Source: Maratus speciosus (Eukaryota > Arthropoda > Arachnida > Araneae > Salticidae). From it: a stretch of 64,000 bases of DNA. Each line of letters opens with the position of its first letter. Positions within the stretch are counted from its first letter, which is position 1. Under the pieces are notes generated by a model. It ran no database searches. It saw only the letters and a program-made list of their open reading frames with translations, and was not told the DNA's origin. The DNA lies in the NCBI GenBank assembly GCA_963932465.1, contig OZ010786.1:271840411-271904410 (forward strand). Reading direction: 5' to 3'. The translations under genes were made by a program, and so were the position numbers. Of this stretch, positions 12,536 through 23,539 are shown one piece after another.

Positions 12536-12855
12536 ACAATATGTTGTACAGACTTTAAGTCTTAAATGCGCGATTTTTTATTTTATTTAAATATATATAT
12601 ATATATATGATTCTCTGAAAGTTTTATTACGCAGGAAAAACAATGAAAAAAAAGCACAGATACATTTTTCATATAATGCGTCAATCTTTTCTTCTGTTGC
12701 ACATCTGCAATACAAGTAAAATATACTGTCGTGTGGCTGTTTTACGCTAAAATATTGCAAGTAATATTTTATATTTGCGAGTAAATATTTTAAGAAGTAT
12801 GTCTCCAAGTACCTTATTTTATATAATTATTTATTTTATAAAACTTAACCTTTAA

Positions 12856-13096
12856 TCCTTTAATTCCCATGATAGAATACGTTCTAGAGTTTACGTAGTT
12901 CAGATAATCTGACTTTACACTAGAACATTTCAGTGGTTAATTTCGCTTTATTTAAATACGGAATGTCTGTTATTAATTAAAGCAGATATTGCTATTTTAA
13001 TTTTCTGGTGTGAATTGGGTATGTATACGAATAAAAAAAAATTATTAAATTCAAAACTCTGTTGTTTGCATACATGCAAGGCTGGGCACTAAAGGG
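12856..13096. mobile_element. TTAA-flanked MITE
   Basis: TTAA at 12852-12855 and 13097-13100. The left end TCCTTTAATTCCCATG pairs loosely with the right end, which reads CCCTTTAGTGCCCAGC on the opposite strand. Length (241 bp), lack of coding capacity and TTAA flanks fit a piggyBac-dependent MITE, but the TIR match is short. Confidence 0.55.
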
Positions 13097-13100
13097 TTAA

Positions 13101-14340
13101 TTGATTGACATGAAAGGTAATATTTTCACTTTTTTTAATTAAAAAAAAATATGTGCTTATTACTCTTTACATTAGCGGAATATAACGTGCAACGAAAACT
13201 ATTAAACAGTACTCTTTGACTGCTATGTTATGTAATCCTTCGGTACATGTAGATCTGAAATATAAAAATGAAGCTTGAAAAATTTAGTTTTATAGACAAT
13301 GGATGAAATTGCTAAACACCTTTTTGCATTCTCGATGTTACTTATAACATTACCGATTACATTGATTTAAATATTACATTTATTTAAATAGTTAAATGTT
13401 AAAGGGCTTTATTTTAATTCTGGATGAAGCTGGCATCTTAAAATGGTAGAAAACCTAGAATTCCATACTTAGCTCATTTTTTTATCGCCTCCCACACACA
13501 ACGACACGTAGTTCAATCCTCACAAAAATCGCGATCATTGACAACAATATTTTTGTTTAAAAATCAGAGGTTTTTTGTTATTCTTTTTTTCAATGATCCT
13601 GCAGTGAACTTTACAAAACATATTTGCTTTATTAGTATATTCATTGGAAGTGTATCTATGGATTATTTGGTTTTTAACTCTACAAACAGAATCGTGAATT
13701 GAAGTAACCGGAATTTGCTATATTAAAGGTCCCCATACATGAAAATAACCTCTAATACTGACATTAATGAAAGTACAACATACAAATCGGAAAAGTTTGA
13801 AGATACTGTGGTAGTTATGTCTAGTTTATTTTTAATCATGAACTTTAAATAGGTTTTCTAAAAAATATTTTCATGGACAATCAGTTACGAAAAAATTCTA
13901 CATCCAAAACTTTATATAAAACTTATTAACTGCAATTTATGCTATGTTCTAAAGGTTTTGTTCTATCGGTATAATTCTCTGAGAATTTCTGAAAAAAAAT
14001 CAGATGTTTTTATGAATGAACTTGATGTTGTTGTAAGAAGATAGTTCCATCTCATTTTCACAGAAGAGGGGCACCAGGAGCCCTCTGTTGGACTAATTAA
14101 CGATTATTTAACGACGTCAATAAATTAAGGGATAAACATTTCCTAATGCTAATTTTCAAAAATAAAAGTTTATCGTAAGTAACCAAAAAAATTTGATGTA
14201 AACGGCTTATATAGCAGATACGTCCTAACCTAATAGCACAGCCAATCGACGTGTCGTCACAAATAGTCACAATATTTACAGTCACTACGATGAATCAAAA
14301 TGAGATATAGTTTATTCGTCTGAATATTATTCTCAAGTAA
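13101..14340. other. AT-rich stretch, nothing recognised
   Basis: No long frame, RNA-like fold, inverted repeat or match to other repeats in the window was seen. Confidence 0.35.
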
Positions 14341-14668
14341 TCATCAAATACTGAACCCGTTAGGATTTCACACTGTCTATTTCTTTATGATGAGACACCA
14401 AGTGACGTTACAAAGAGGTAAACATGTTACACTCATGTGACCGTAATTTAAAAACTCCACTGTTAAGTCTCTATGATTGTTGCTTTGGGGCGAGTCCATG
14501 TACACATATCATCAGATGTTGACCCCCTTGCGATTTCAGTGTGTCTATTTCTTTATGCCGAGACACCAAGTGACGTTACAAGGAGGTCAACATGTTACAC
14601 TCATATGACTGTCATTTAAAAACGCCCCTATGACAGTTGCTTTGAGGCGAGTCCATGTAACGCCACGA
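14341..14668 (+). repeat. Two-copy tandem repeat, 168-bp unit
   Basis: Unit 1 starts TCATCAAATACTGAACCC at 14341 and unit 2 starts TCATCAGATGTTGACCCC at 14509. Both contain GAGACACCAAGTGACGTTAC, ACATGTTACACTCAT and GGCGAGTCCATGTA in the same order. The flanks at 14669-14900 repeat shorter fragments (AAAGCAACAGTCACG), suggesting decayed further units. Confidence 0.75.
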
Positions 14669-15840
14669 AGAAGTAAGCTGCTGACTTGTCACAAAGCAAC
14701 GCGAATCTTGACATCACATACAGTCTCCAACGGTAAGTAATCTCAGAATTTCCATGTAATTTTCATTTTATGGCTTCTCACAATTCAGTAATCAGGATTA
14801 TTTCATTATAGAGATTACAAGTAATGGCCACATGAGACCCACAAGGTGACTTCATTGTAACGCTACCTGGTCATTTCTAGCAAAGCAACAGTCACGGTAC
14901 ACTCTCAGTAAAATCGACAAATAATAGTAATACAAGTAATATAAAGGTAATATGAGACGAATGAAAAATTTTTATTCATCGAATGATTGTGACACTTGCA
15001 ACCATTTGAGATACCACATCTGCTATCTATGTTAGGGTAATACCTATTTATTATGATTCTATTTACATCACATTATTTGACTATTCGCAAGTAATGTTTA
15101 AGATAAAAATTGATCTGATCAGTTTGTTCCTTAATTTATATACAATAGAGCATTTTACTACTGAGTACAACCTGTTTTATTATCTAGAATATTATTAGTT
15201 TTTCATTTAAATTTCATCATTGCATAATGTTCCTGTTTAATGCGCCATTTATTCAATAATGTATTTACAGCTGATGAAACTTATAGTTTACAGATAATTA
15301 CCAGATAAATACCATAAAATTGTATACCTACAAAATTTTCTAAACTAAATAATTTAAAGCATCAAACAGCGAGGAAATGTCCAAAAGCCGATTTCCTGTT
15401 TGGTTTCTTTTTTAACACTGTAGTTTAATCTTTCTGTTCACCAAACTCTGAACACTTTAATTCTGAATTAATATAGTTTACTCGGAATGTATTCTTGCGT
15501 ATGGGACATTAGCTGTTTATTAGGCATCTGGATTACTTTAGATATACTACTATCTCTCTGACATTTACTTCTTGCAAATGATAATGACTCTCCCAACAAA
15601 AATTTTGAAATTTATTCTGTGTTCATTTATTAGAAAATATAAATGAAATATTAATTCATTAAAAGAGCAGATAATATTTTAAAGCAACGATAGAATTTTC
15701 AGTCAATTTCAGATATGTTGGCTAATCTGTAGCGTTCTATTATCTTAATCAGTATTAATAAAAAATTATATATAAAATCCCTGGAAAACATCCAAATAAT
15801 TTAATATTTGTTTAAAATAATAAAAATACATTTAATAGGC
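14669..15840. other. AT-rich stretch with decayed repeat fragments
   Basis: Fragments such as GTAACGCTACC and AGCAAAGCAACAG echo the neighbouring 168-bp unit up to about 14900. Beyond that I see nothing. Confidence 0.3.
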
Positions 15841-15849
15841 AAAAAATAC

Positions 15850-16755
15850 CTTTATTTATTCAGATTCGACATGTTTCATTGCTCTGACTGCAACATTCTC
15901 CAGAATTAAAATGATACAAATAGTTTCGCAAACAAATTTTAAATTGAAAACTGGTTTTAAAAAATATCACGCAACCTCAATCATAAAGAAAGTAACTGCA
16001 ATATTAAAAATGGGTATTCGTGAACGTGAATTATTTAAAATTATTTTTTCATTATTCTGCACAGCATCTCTTTCCCAATTTCAGGAAGTTCCATGGAGGA
16101 TGAATCATTACATATATTGTCACCGCGTAAGAATATCTCTACTGATTATGGGATAATGGATAGCAAATGAAATTTTGATGGATAAATTATTCTACTACTT
16201 TTAAAATTAATCTGTAAAGGTTCTTTGTTATATAGCCTGGCTAATGATGCAGTTTTCTTGTTGTTTTTGGTGATCCTAGTTTTAAGCTTTCTTTTTGCCA
16301 CGCCTACATAAAATTGCATTGTTCCATCTTCATTGATGAAAGGTATATTTCATATACACTTGATAACGGAATTGGTACTATTAGGTCTATTTTTTACATA
16401 CTATTTTTTTTTAAATGTTAATGAAGGTTTTGCAACAATGGAGACATTGTATTTATTGAGTTTACATTTCAATCGTTTGAAGAAACCAGAAAAATATTGT
16501 AAAGAGGATAACTTGGAGTTTTCTACATTACAATTACCTCTCTTCATATTCCTCATGCTCTTAATTTTCTTATTTATTTTGTTTTCCTTATAGCCATTTT
16601 TTCATGCGATGTCATATATTTTAGTTATTTTGTTGTTTAGCTGCTCCAGGATACAGGCTGCGAAAGCTCGTTTAATGGGGTGCCTAAATGTAGAAATTTT
16701 GTAGGAAAATGGTGCTTGAGCGTTATGAGATATAGTGAATTGATTGTCTACGTGC
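15850..16755 (-). pseudogene. Penelope-like element, 3' part with GIY-YIG region
   Basis: Penelope-like retroelements encode a reverse transcriptase followed by a GIY-YIG endonuclease. On the minus strand, several frames read as consecutive pieces of one such protein. From about 16750 down to 16610 is FSYKISTFRHPIKRAF, a typical post-RT segment, followed by an IAxKNGY-like stretch. Then comes LQYFSGFFKRLKCKLNKYN at about 16540, matching the conserved tail in which the chain runs from a KLK-type block to VxKP. At about 16340-16260 is FYVGVAKRKLKTRI, the second half of GIY-YIG with its conserved glycine and arginine. The end at about 16130-16070 reads DSSSMELPEI, like the usual C-terminal segment. 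Frameshifts and stops separate the pieces and the RT core is absent, so it is a 5'-truncated dead copy. Assignment is from family memory only. Confidence 0.72.
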
Positions 16756-18140
16756 TTTTTGTAAACATTACTGTTTACAAAAAATATTAACTATTTGTTT
16801 TAATATCGATTTTTTGTAAGAGAAACTATATTCACAACCTAGATAAAGTTAAAATGTTAAAATATTTGTATAATCCTGTTTTAAAATAAAATCTTTCCAT
16901 GTTTTACTGAAATTCTACTTTGGAAATTTACTTTTGAAGATATTATTTAATTACTTACGATTTTAAAATATATGTCATGATTTTTTTTCTTGAATTAAGT
17001 ACATTGTTTTAAATAAATTTATCCAAAGTGACCCCAAAAGAAAGAATAATTTTTTCCGGAGAAAAAAATAAATAAAAAGTAATGGTGACCTACTTTCATT
17101 AGAATTCGGGGTAAAAATTATTAAGGAAATAAAGGAAGTAGAATTGCTATGTTGTGTATCTAATTATTTCAAATAAACAACGCTTTCCGCTTTTAAGATG
17201 GAAATAATTGTCGATAATTTTCTTCTAAAACGTTTTAGGTTTCAAATGACGAGTGTACTTTTTTCTTTCAATGCGTAATTATTATATTATTTAAATCTAT
17301 CAAATTTTAAAGCAAAGTGGAATATAGCGTTGTTTGATTACCCAAGAGATATGACCCACCGCCTTTATTGTCTTTTTCAAAAATCTTTTATTGTACATGA
17401 GCATAGAATTGGAATTTTATTATAAGCCTTTTCTATTTGTTAATTTGTGGTAATAATAAAAAAAAATAAGCTGTAATTTCGTAATTTCCACCCCTAAAAA
17501 TGAGTTTTCCATTTCCCACTCGTAAGCTCCCATGTTTGCTGTAAATAAAGTGAAAGATGTTTTTGCTGTACAATGTCCTTAATTTACTGCTCTAAAATAT
17601 AAGATAGTTAACTGAAACTTGGTAAAGGTATTTCAATGCGTTTTGATATGTACATTTTTTAATTTAAAATTTCAGTTTTGGGATAATTAACCTGCTAAAA
17701 TCTCCCGTTTTTAATATAGTGTAATTGAACACATTTGGTAATTAGGGTTTTTATGAAAAAAATAATTAACTTATTTCAGCAATTAATAGCATATTTTATA
17801 TAAATCTATTTTATATTTAAGCTCTAGAATGCAATATTTCATTTTAAACTGGATGTGAAAATACCTAATAAAAATGATGTGAAGTATAAATTCATATAAA
17901 TCTATTTTTCAATTCGGAATATATTATTCACGACTACATAAATTTTATAAATCTATATTTTGAGCATAATAAACATGTGTTACAGAATGTGCTAAAGATA
18001 AAAGTCTGTTTTTTGGGGAGCTATACCACATCTGATTACCAGTTCTAATTTAAAAAGAGTAGCTTTAAACATGATATTTTAACTTTCCTTGTTATGAAAA
18101 CATTCATTTATTCGCAAAATTACGATTGTGAGATTGTGAG
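16756..18140. other. AT-rich stretch, no gene seen
   Basis: Contains a small inverted pair (TTTTGTAAACA...TGTTTACAAAA at about 16757-16785) at the edge of the Penelope relic, and an AATGCGTAATTATT block at about 17271 that recurs near 20898 and 40795. Nothing else is supported. Confidence 0.35.
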
Positions 18141-18149
18141 ATATTGGGT

Positions 18150-19232
18150 CATCCGAGAAGTTTGGCGAGTTTTCTCTGGTAAATGTCAACAAAGAAATAC
18201 AAAAATATAAGAAAATTCTGTTGAATCACATAAGCGCCATTTTGTTCTATGACTTTATACCCTCGTTCTGGCATCTGCAAAATTACCTTTTTAAAAAATG
18301 TATTATATTTGGTCGTAAAGAAATGATCAAGGTGCTGTTTGACAGACTCCAAAGAAATGAACACCTGGTGGTTCAGAGAATTTTGAAGCGACCTTTAAAT
18401 GATAAAAATCTGAGGAAACCAGGTTTTCTGAATATGGTGTATGACGCAAAACATACTAGCCATATTCAATAAGGCGTTGCCAGACATTTATCGCACTGTA
18501 GGGCCGAGCATTGTCATATTGGAAAACAATACTTCGGTGATCGGTCAGTTATGTTCGCTTTTCTTCAAATTTTACTTACAAAAGTGACATTTGGAAACAG
18601 TATTTTTCCGAGTTTATTGTCTGATTTGATGGCAACAATTCATAATAAATAACTGCTTTGTAGTCCCACCATACACAAAGCATTACTTTTTTGGGATGCA
18701 ACCCTCTTCTTGATGTTACTTGGGGAGGTTCATTTCACTTACCCCGTGATTATTTTTGTAACATTGTTTAGAATCCATTTCTCATTTCCAGTAATGAGCC
18801 GTTTTATAAAAGGAGCTTCTCCATTTCGTTTCAGCAAAGAATCTCGCGCCGAAACTGGAGTAAGCAAATTCTGCAGTGTTAAAGTATGGGGTACTCACAC
18901 ATCATAGCCGATTACATACTCAGTCTTCTTCAAATGGTCATGCACTGTACTTTTTGGAATTTTTAATCTGTGTGATAGCTTCTGAACTGTGTAACATGGA
19001 TTTTCAGCGATAGCTACTTTTAATAGGTTCTCATTACAGATGCTGGTAGTCCAGAGCGAGCGTCATCGTCGAGGTTGAAATTTCCGCACTTACACTTCTG
19101 AAACCACCTTCGAACTGTGTCATCTGAAACAGCACAAATTTCACGTGCAGTCTGACTAGCATTTTTACCTTTTTTGAATAAAAGGAACATAATATGATGA
19201 AACTGAGCTTTTTGGTTCCACATATTTAGCAC
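18150..19232 (-). pseudogene. Mariner transposase pseudogene (M2)
   Basis: This is a decayed DD34D mariner transposase on the minus strand. The N-terminal frame (19232-19020, 70 codons) contains FKKGKNASQTAREICAV, the first helix-turn-helix, then TVRRWFQK and an RSGLP motif at the end of the DNA-binding domain. Farther left, in changing frames, are a WWD-like block followed by YYELLP-type residues (about 18690-18640), VFQYDNARP with the second catalytic aspartate (about 18520), and PYSENLVSSDF, where the third aspartate follows a degenerate PPYSPDLAPSD (about 18440). The C-terminal frame (18364-18149) holds FFTTKYNTFFKKVILQMPER and VIEQNGAYV, the usual tail. Frameshifts and stops rule out function. 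It belongs to a different mariner lineage from M1, since the ends and protein sequence differ. Confidence 0.88.
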
Positions 19233-19302
19233 TCACTGTAACAAAAATTATGTGACAATACAAGCCAGAATTATGCAACGCAAGCAGAAAAGTCTGAATG
19301 TA

Positions 19303-20387
19303 CAGTCGTGGAAAAAAAAGTAAACACCCCCAACTAACTCCTCAACAAATCATCGTAGAAGAAAGTTACTGGTACTGAACGATTGGAAATAAAGTCTACT
19401 TTTAAATGATGTACATAAAATTTTCTTAGGGGGTCATCTACATATTAAAACGAATCCAAACTTCATTTTTTTCAATAGCAATACCCAATTTTATTGAGAT
19501 ATTTCAAATCTTCGGTTCAAACTATGCCTAGACACCAAATTTCAAGTCATTTGAATGATACGTTTTTGAATTATAAACATTCAAAATTGAGTGCTTCTAA
19601 TGTTAAATTACATTTTCATATTTTTATTTATATCTCCCGAAATTATGCTCCTAATGTGCTAATTTTTTTGTAGTAATAATACTAATATACCCAAACATAA
19701 ATAAGCTGAATTTGCAATTTTTATAATTTTATGATATGAATTATGAATTATGAAATTAATATCCGAAAAAATTTTGAATTGAAACCTGCAATTTTTTTTT
19801 TTTTTTTTTTGATGGATTTAGATTTATTAAGTCCCGCTTTATGGAAATTCAAAAATTTCACATTTTTCTTCCAAGTAGTTTTCAAATTATGCTTAAAAAA
19901 CGGCAAAATGATGGTTTAAGGGTCCGTCTATGATGGAAGTGAGTAGACATTTTGAAATTTATTCTGCTGTACTGTAATCTAACACACTTCATTGTCTCCT
20001 TGAGTGGCGCTTAAGGTAACTTGATCAAGAAAGGGGCTCTCTCGGTTAACAATCCAGTACGGAACTTCAATTTGGATACAGCCCTTAAAATACGCTCGTT
20101 TTAAAATGATTAATTTCTCAGAAACTTATGTTACGAATTGCATAAAAATTCGTTTTTAGGCTAATTGAAGGGTATAGAGTTCATTTATGCTGTCAGAATT
20201 GTGTACTGCTATTGAAAAAAAACAAAGTTATGGTTCGTTTTAATATTTAGATGGCCCCTTAAGCAAATTTTATCTATATCATTTTAAAAGTAGACTTTAT
20301 TTCCAATCGTTCTGTACCAGTAACTTTCTTCTACGATAATTTGTTGAGGAGTTAGTAGGGGGTGTTTACTTTTTTTTCCCAAGACTG
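19303..20387. mobile_element. Tc1-type non-autonomous element nested in M2
   Basis: TA at 19301-19302 and 20388-20389. The ends are CAGTCGTGGAAAAAAAAGTA on the left and, reverse-complemented, CAGTCTTGGGAAAAAAAAGT on the right. The inverted repeats extend inwards for well over 100 bp with few differences, through CTCCTCAACAAAT, AGAAAGTTACTGGTAC and GATTGGAAATAAAGTC. The 1085-bp interior is AT-rich with no transposase. CAGT...AAAAAAAGT ends and TA flanks fit the Tc1 group. Confidence 0.9.
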
Positions 20388-20495
20388 TACATCTGAAAGT
20401 CATTCAAGGTCATTCCTTATCAGTAGTAGCAAAATAACTAGATGAAACGGAACTTAACTTTTAAAACCGCAGACCATTCCGGATGACCCAATATT

Positions 20496-21110
20496 AACAT
20501 ATTTAGAAACATTAAATTTAACCAGTTGCCAGATCAAATAAATATACATTACACCAAAACATTTTGTAGTAAAGAAACTAAATAAATACCGTATAGATGT
20601 AGGTTAAATTGTAATGCAACACAAATTATAAACTTTTTAATAAAAATTTCGTCCAAAATTTCCGCTTCTCCCTATAATTCGATTTCTTTTGATAATGTTC
20701 GAGTTTTTCTATCATTTAAACGAATTTTAAATGCATAATTAAAATATTAAATTACATGTTTAAAGAAAAAGATAAGCAGAACTGTACGCCCCGAATCTAC
20801 TTTTTTCGCATAAATAACGGAAATGAATTTCGATAGTTCAGTAATAAGTTTCTGCTAAAAGATTTTATATTACAAATAAGAATTGCGTTTTTCCCAATGC
20901 GTAATTATTGTATTTTCAAAATTATTATTTTTGTATTTGTCAAGATATCTAATTCGATATTCATAATCATTTCTTAAATAAATAAAAAATATAGAAGCTT
21001 CGGTTTTAATTGATATGTAAGTATGTAAGCCCAAAATTTTCTCACCAACATATGTATACATATATGAATCTAAACTACTATAATTCTAGTACGCCAGAAT
21101 CAGTATTTAA
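20496..21110. other. AT-rich stretch with a short dispersed repeat
   Basis: A segment at about 20690-20910 shares CGAGTTT...CATTTAA, AAATGCATAATT and AATGCGTAATTATT with 40690-40910, and partly with 17180-17300. No gene is seen. Confidence 0.35.
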
Positions 21111-21123
21111 CCCTCTGACCGCC

Positions 21124-21430
21124 GAGCAAAAGGGCAAAATTGAAAAGTTTTTTTTCTCTGTCAATCATTAAAAATGGTAAAAAAATATGTTTTTTTCAAC
21201 TTAATATAATCTTTTCGTTACGTATGGCATATGAGCCTTGAGCCTTATTAATCATTACTTAATTTTTCAAAACTGAGTTTTATCAGTACAAGAGCAAAAG
21301 GGCAAAATTGAAAAGTTTTTTCTCTGTCATTTATTAAAAATAGTAAAAAAAGATGTTTTTCTCAACTTGATATAATACGTATAGGTATATGAGCCTTGAT
21401 CCTTATTAATCATTACCTAATTTTTTTAGC
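21124..21430 (+). repeat. Two-copy tandem repeat, 168-bp unit
   Basis: Units begin GAGCAAAAGGGCAAAATTGA at 21124 and 21292. Both contain TTTTTTCTCTGTCA, AAAAATRGTAAAAAAA, TATGAGCCTTGA and CCTTATTAATCATTAC. The left edge has TTTAACCCTCTGACCGCC, resembling the TTAACCC ends of the MITEs elsewhere in the window. Confidence 0.75.
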
Positions 21431-22224
21431 AGTATAATTATATTAATTTAAATAATGCTTCTATTGCAGTGAAACCTACAGCTTAGTGAACGGATTTATC
21501 AGTTCGCGGCTGTGAGATAGTTTTAAGCCGAAAACGTCATCGTATCCTGTACAATTTTATGCTGGCATACCTCAGATATCATAATATATTATAAAGAATT
21601 GTGAATTAAAAACAACGATGCTGTCAACTAGAGTGCTTCTATAAGTAACAGAGACGCTACATCATAGGCCTCTCAAACTGACACGTTGCTAGTAGGCATT
21701 TTTCTTCTCTCACAATAAACACTATTTTATCAACAGAAGCAAATCACATTATACATGCTTGAATGGTCGAGAAGATGTTGTTGATCTCGCTTGTCTTTAT
21801 CAAGCTTTTTCCATAGATTTAATCACGTCGCATGTAGGTATCGTGAGTGATATTTGACTACTTCTGATATAAACAAAATTATGGCAGGTGCAGTCTTGTT
21901 TTAACCCATGTCGTACAAGCATTGAAAAAAATTATTTTTTGTCTTTTGTAAAATCTTAAATAAGGGTTTCTGCTTATGTATACAGATAACACCAAAAAAC
22001 TTAAACAAACTTTTATTAGTTTGACCGGTACAGTCGGTTCTAAAAATAGGACAATGGCATAATCCGCTGCTATTGGCTCTTTCTTCGGTGGAATAGGAGA
22101 AAGCATCTTAGGCATAGTTGAATGTTACTTTTTTTAAAGATAGTTGTTGGTTTTGCTGCTCAATTTTTTAGATGGCATCTTTTTTGTCGGTTTTCTGATT
22201 TTGTTTTTAAATAATGTGCTCATT
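21431..22224. other. AT-rich stretch, no gene seen
   Basis: A minus-strand frame at 21879-22115 (78 codons) is not recognised and has no support. No repeats or RNA features were noted. Confidence 0.35.
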
Positions 22225-22955
22225 TTTGGGATTCCGTACTTAAAAAGTAAAAACTGAACATTATAAGATCACTCCTGTGTCTGTCTGTTTGTTTGTCACA
22301 GTCATTTTACTCAAACTATGGAACGTGGAAAGTCCAAATTGGGGGAAGTAATAAAGACTATTGATCCGCATATTTACAGATTATTGAACATTCACAAACA
22401 TATTTAGGAAAACGTAGAGGGGCTAATTATGTGATATGAAAAAAAATCTTTACTTTGTATATCGTGTGAAAGCTTTTGTAACGTTGAACTGAAAACTTCT
22501 TTTCTTTTAATTTTAGGTATTATATTTTCAGAAGTATCGTCGAAAATGTAGAGCAAAAATATGCACCCCCTCTATTTCCGAATCTACTGAATCTAAACTT
22601 ATGAAAGAATTAGAGTTAGTAGACGTTAATTTAAACCTCGCAGGTAAACTATAGAGATTACCCTAGGTTAAATAGTTTTTGAGAAAAGCGCATTTTTCCG
22701 TTACACATAAATTTCGATTTGCGGGCATTCAGGAAAGGTGTTGAGGAGCACTGGAGGTACCTATCGTAGCAGAAGTATAAAAGCATAGTCAATAAGGATT
22801 TTCGGAAACAATCGTCGGTAATTAACTGAGATATTAACCCTTATAGACACGAACGGTTTGGACTTATATAATGACAGGAGCGGCGTACTCTATGTACCAT
22901 CGGTTTTTAAATCATACATAAAAACTTTTAATGATATATTTGTGTAATGCCATGC
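22225..22955 (-). repeat. Dispersed repeat family R, copy B (3' part, reversed)
   Basis: In reverse orientation this matches the 3' third of copies A and C. It runs from a TACATAGAGTACGCCGC segment (22875-22905 region on plus as its complement), through TAATATCTC...TTAATTACCGACGA, to the TTTTTAAGTACGGAATCC tail near 22225. The tail is preceded by a GACAGACAG-like run, here TGTCTGTCTGTTTG at 22270. It is truncated at the upstream side near 22955. Confidence 0.7.
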
Positions 22956-22964
22956 CCTATCTAC

Positions 22965-23525
22965 GCTATCTATCTATATTATAAAGGACAAACATATCTG
23001 TGCGTAACGCATACGTCATTCTGCGAATGGCAAAACTTTGAAATTTGAAATAAAATTTTGGTTTTGCGATTTTCTTCTCTGCAAATTTTTAAACTTCTAA
23101 ACATCGCACATTTTAAATTTTTACACCGTCGTATAAGGAAAAAAATGCTCTTTTAAATGCAATTTGTTTGAAAGCTGTATCTCAATTTAATTTTGAAATA
23201 TTAATTTTTTTGTGGTTTTTAATACATTTTTTGTAATTGTGGCAACCGAAGAACTCCATTTCTGTTGAAAGTAGTGGAGGGTTGAAAGTAAAGGGAAAAT
23301 AATCACGGAAGAATGAAAATATTATATTTGTGTACCTTTTTGTTGCCATTTTCTCATAAAAACTGAAACAAATATTGAAATTAAAATTAGTGCTATGTCA
23401 GCGATTTTTTAGATTTCTAAATATCACGCATTTTCAATTTTTAAACCGTCAAATAGAGAAAAAAATCTACTCTCAGATACATTTGTTTGAAAATTGTATC
23501 TTAATTGACTGAGATATTATGGTTT
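22965..23525 (-). repeat. Dispersed repeat family D, copy 3 (reversed, partly duplicated)
   Basis: The reverse complement of copy 1: CTATATTATAAAGGACAAAC at 22975, TGCGTAACGCATACGTCATT, then ATTCTGCGAATGGC. The inner half (TTTAAATTTTTACACCGTC... GCAATTTGTTTGAAA... ) is present twice, at about 23075-23200 and 23400-23520, so this copy is internally duplicated. It ends near a CCGCCCGCGGCT palindromic segment at 23540. Confidence 0.6.
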
Positions 23526-23539
23526 TTAAAATAACTAGC

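Larger units (their letters stand above)
18144..20493 (-). mobile_element. Mariner M2, decayed, with a nested insertion
   Basis: TA at 18142-18143 and 20494-20495. The left end is TTGGGTCATCCGAGAAG and the right end, reverse-complemented, is TTGGGTCATCCGGAATG. Subtracting the nested element (19303-20387) and its TA leaves about 1263 bp, the standard size of a full-length mariner, so only mutation and the nested insertion have altered it. Confidence 0.9.

Noticed and set aside
14097..14285. 62-codon minus-strand frame
   Set aside because: No family resemblance, and the surroundings are non-coding AT-rich DNA.
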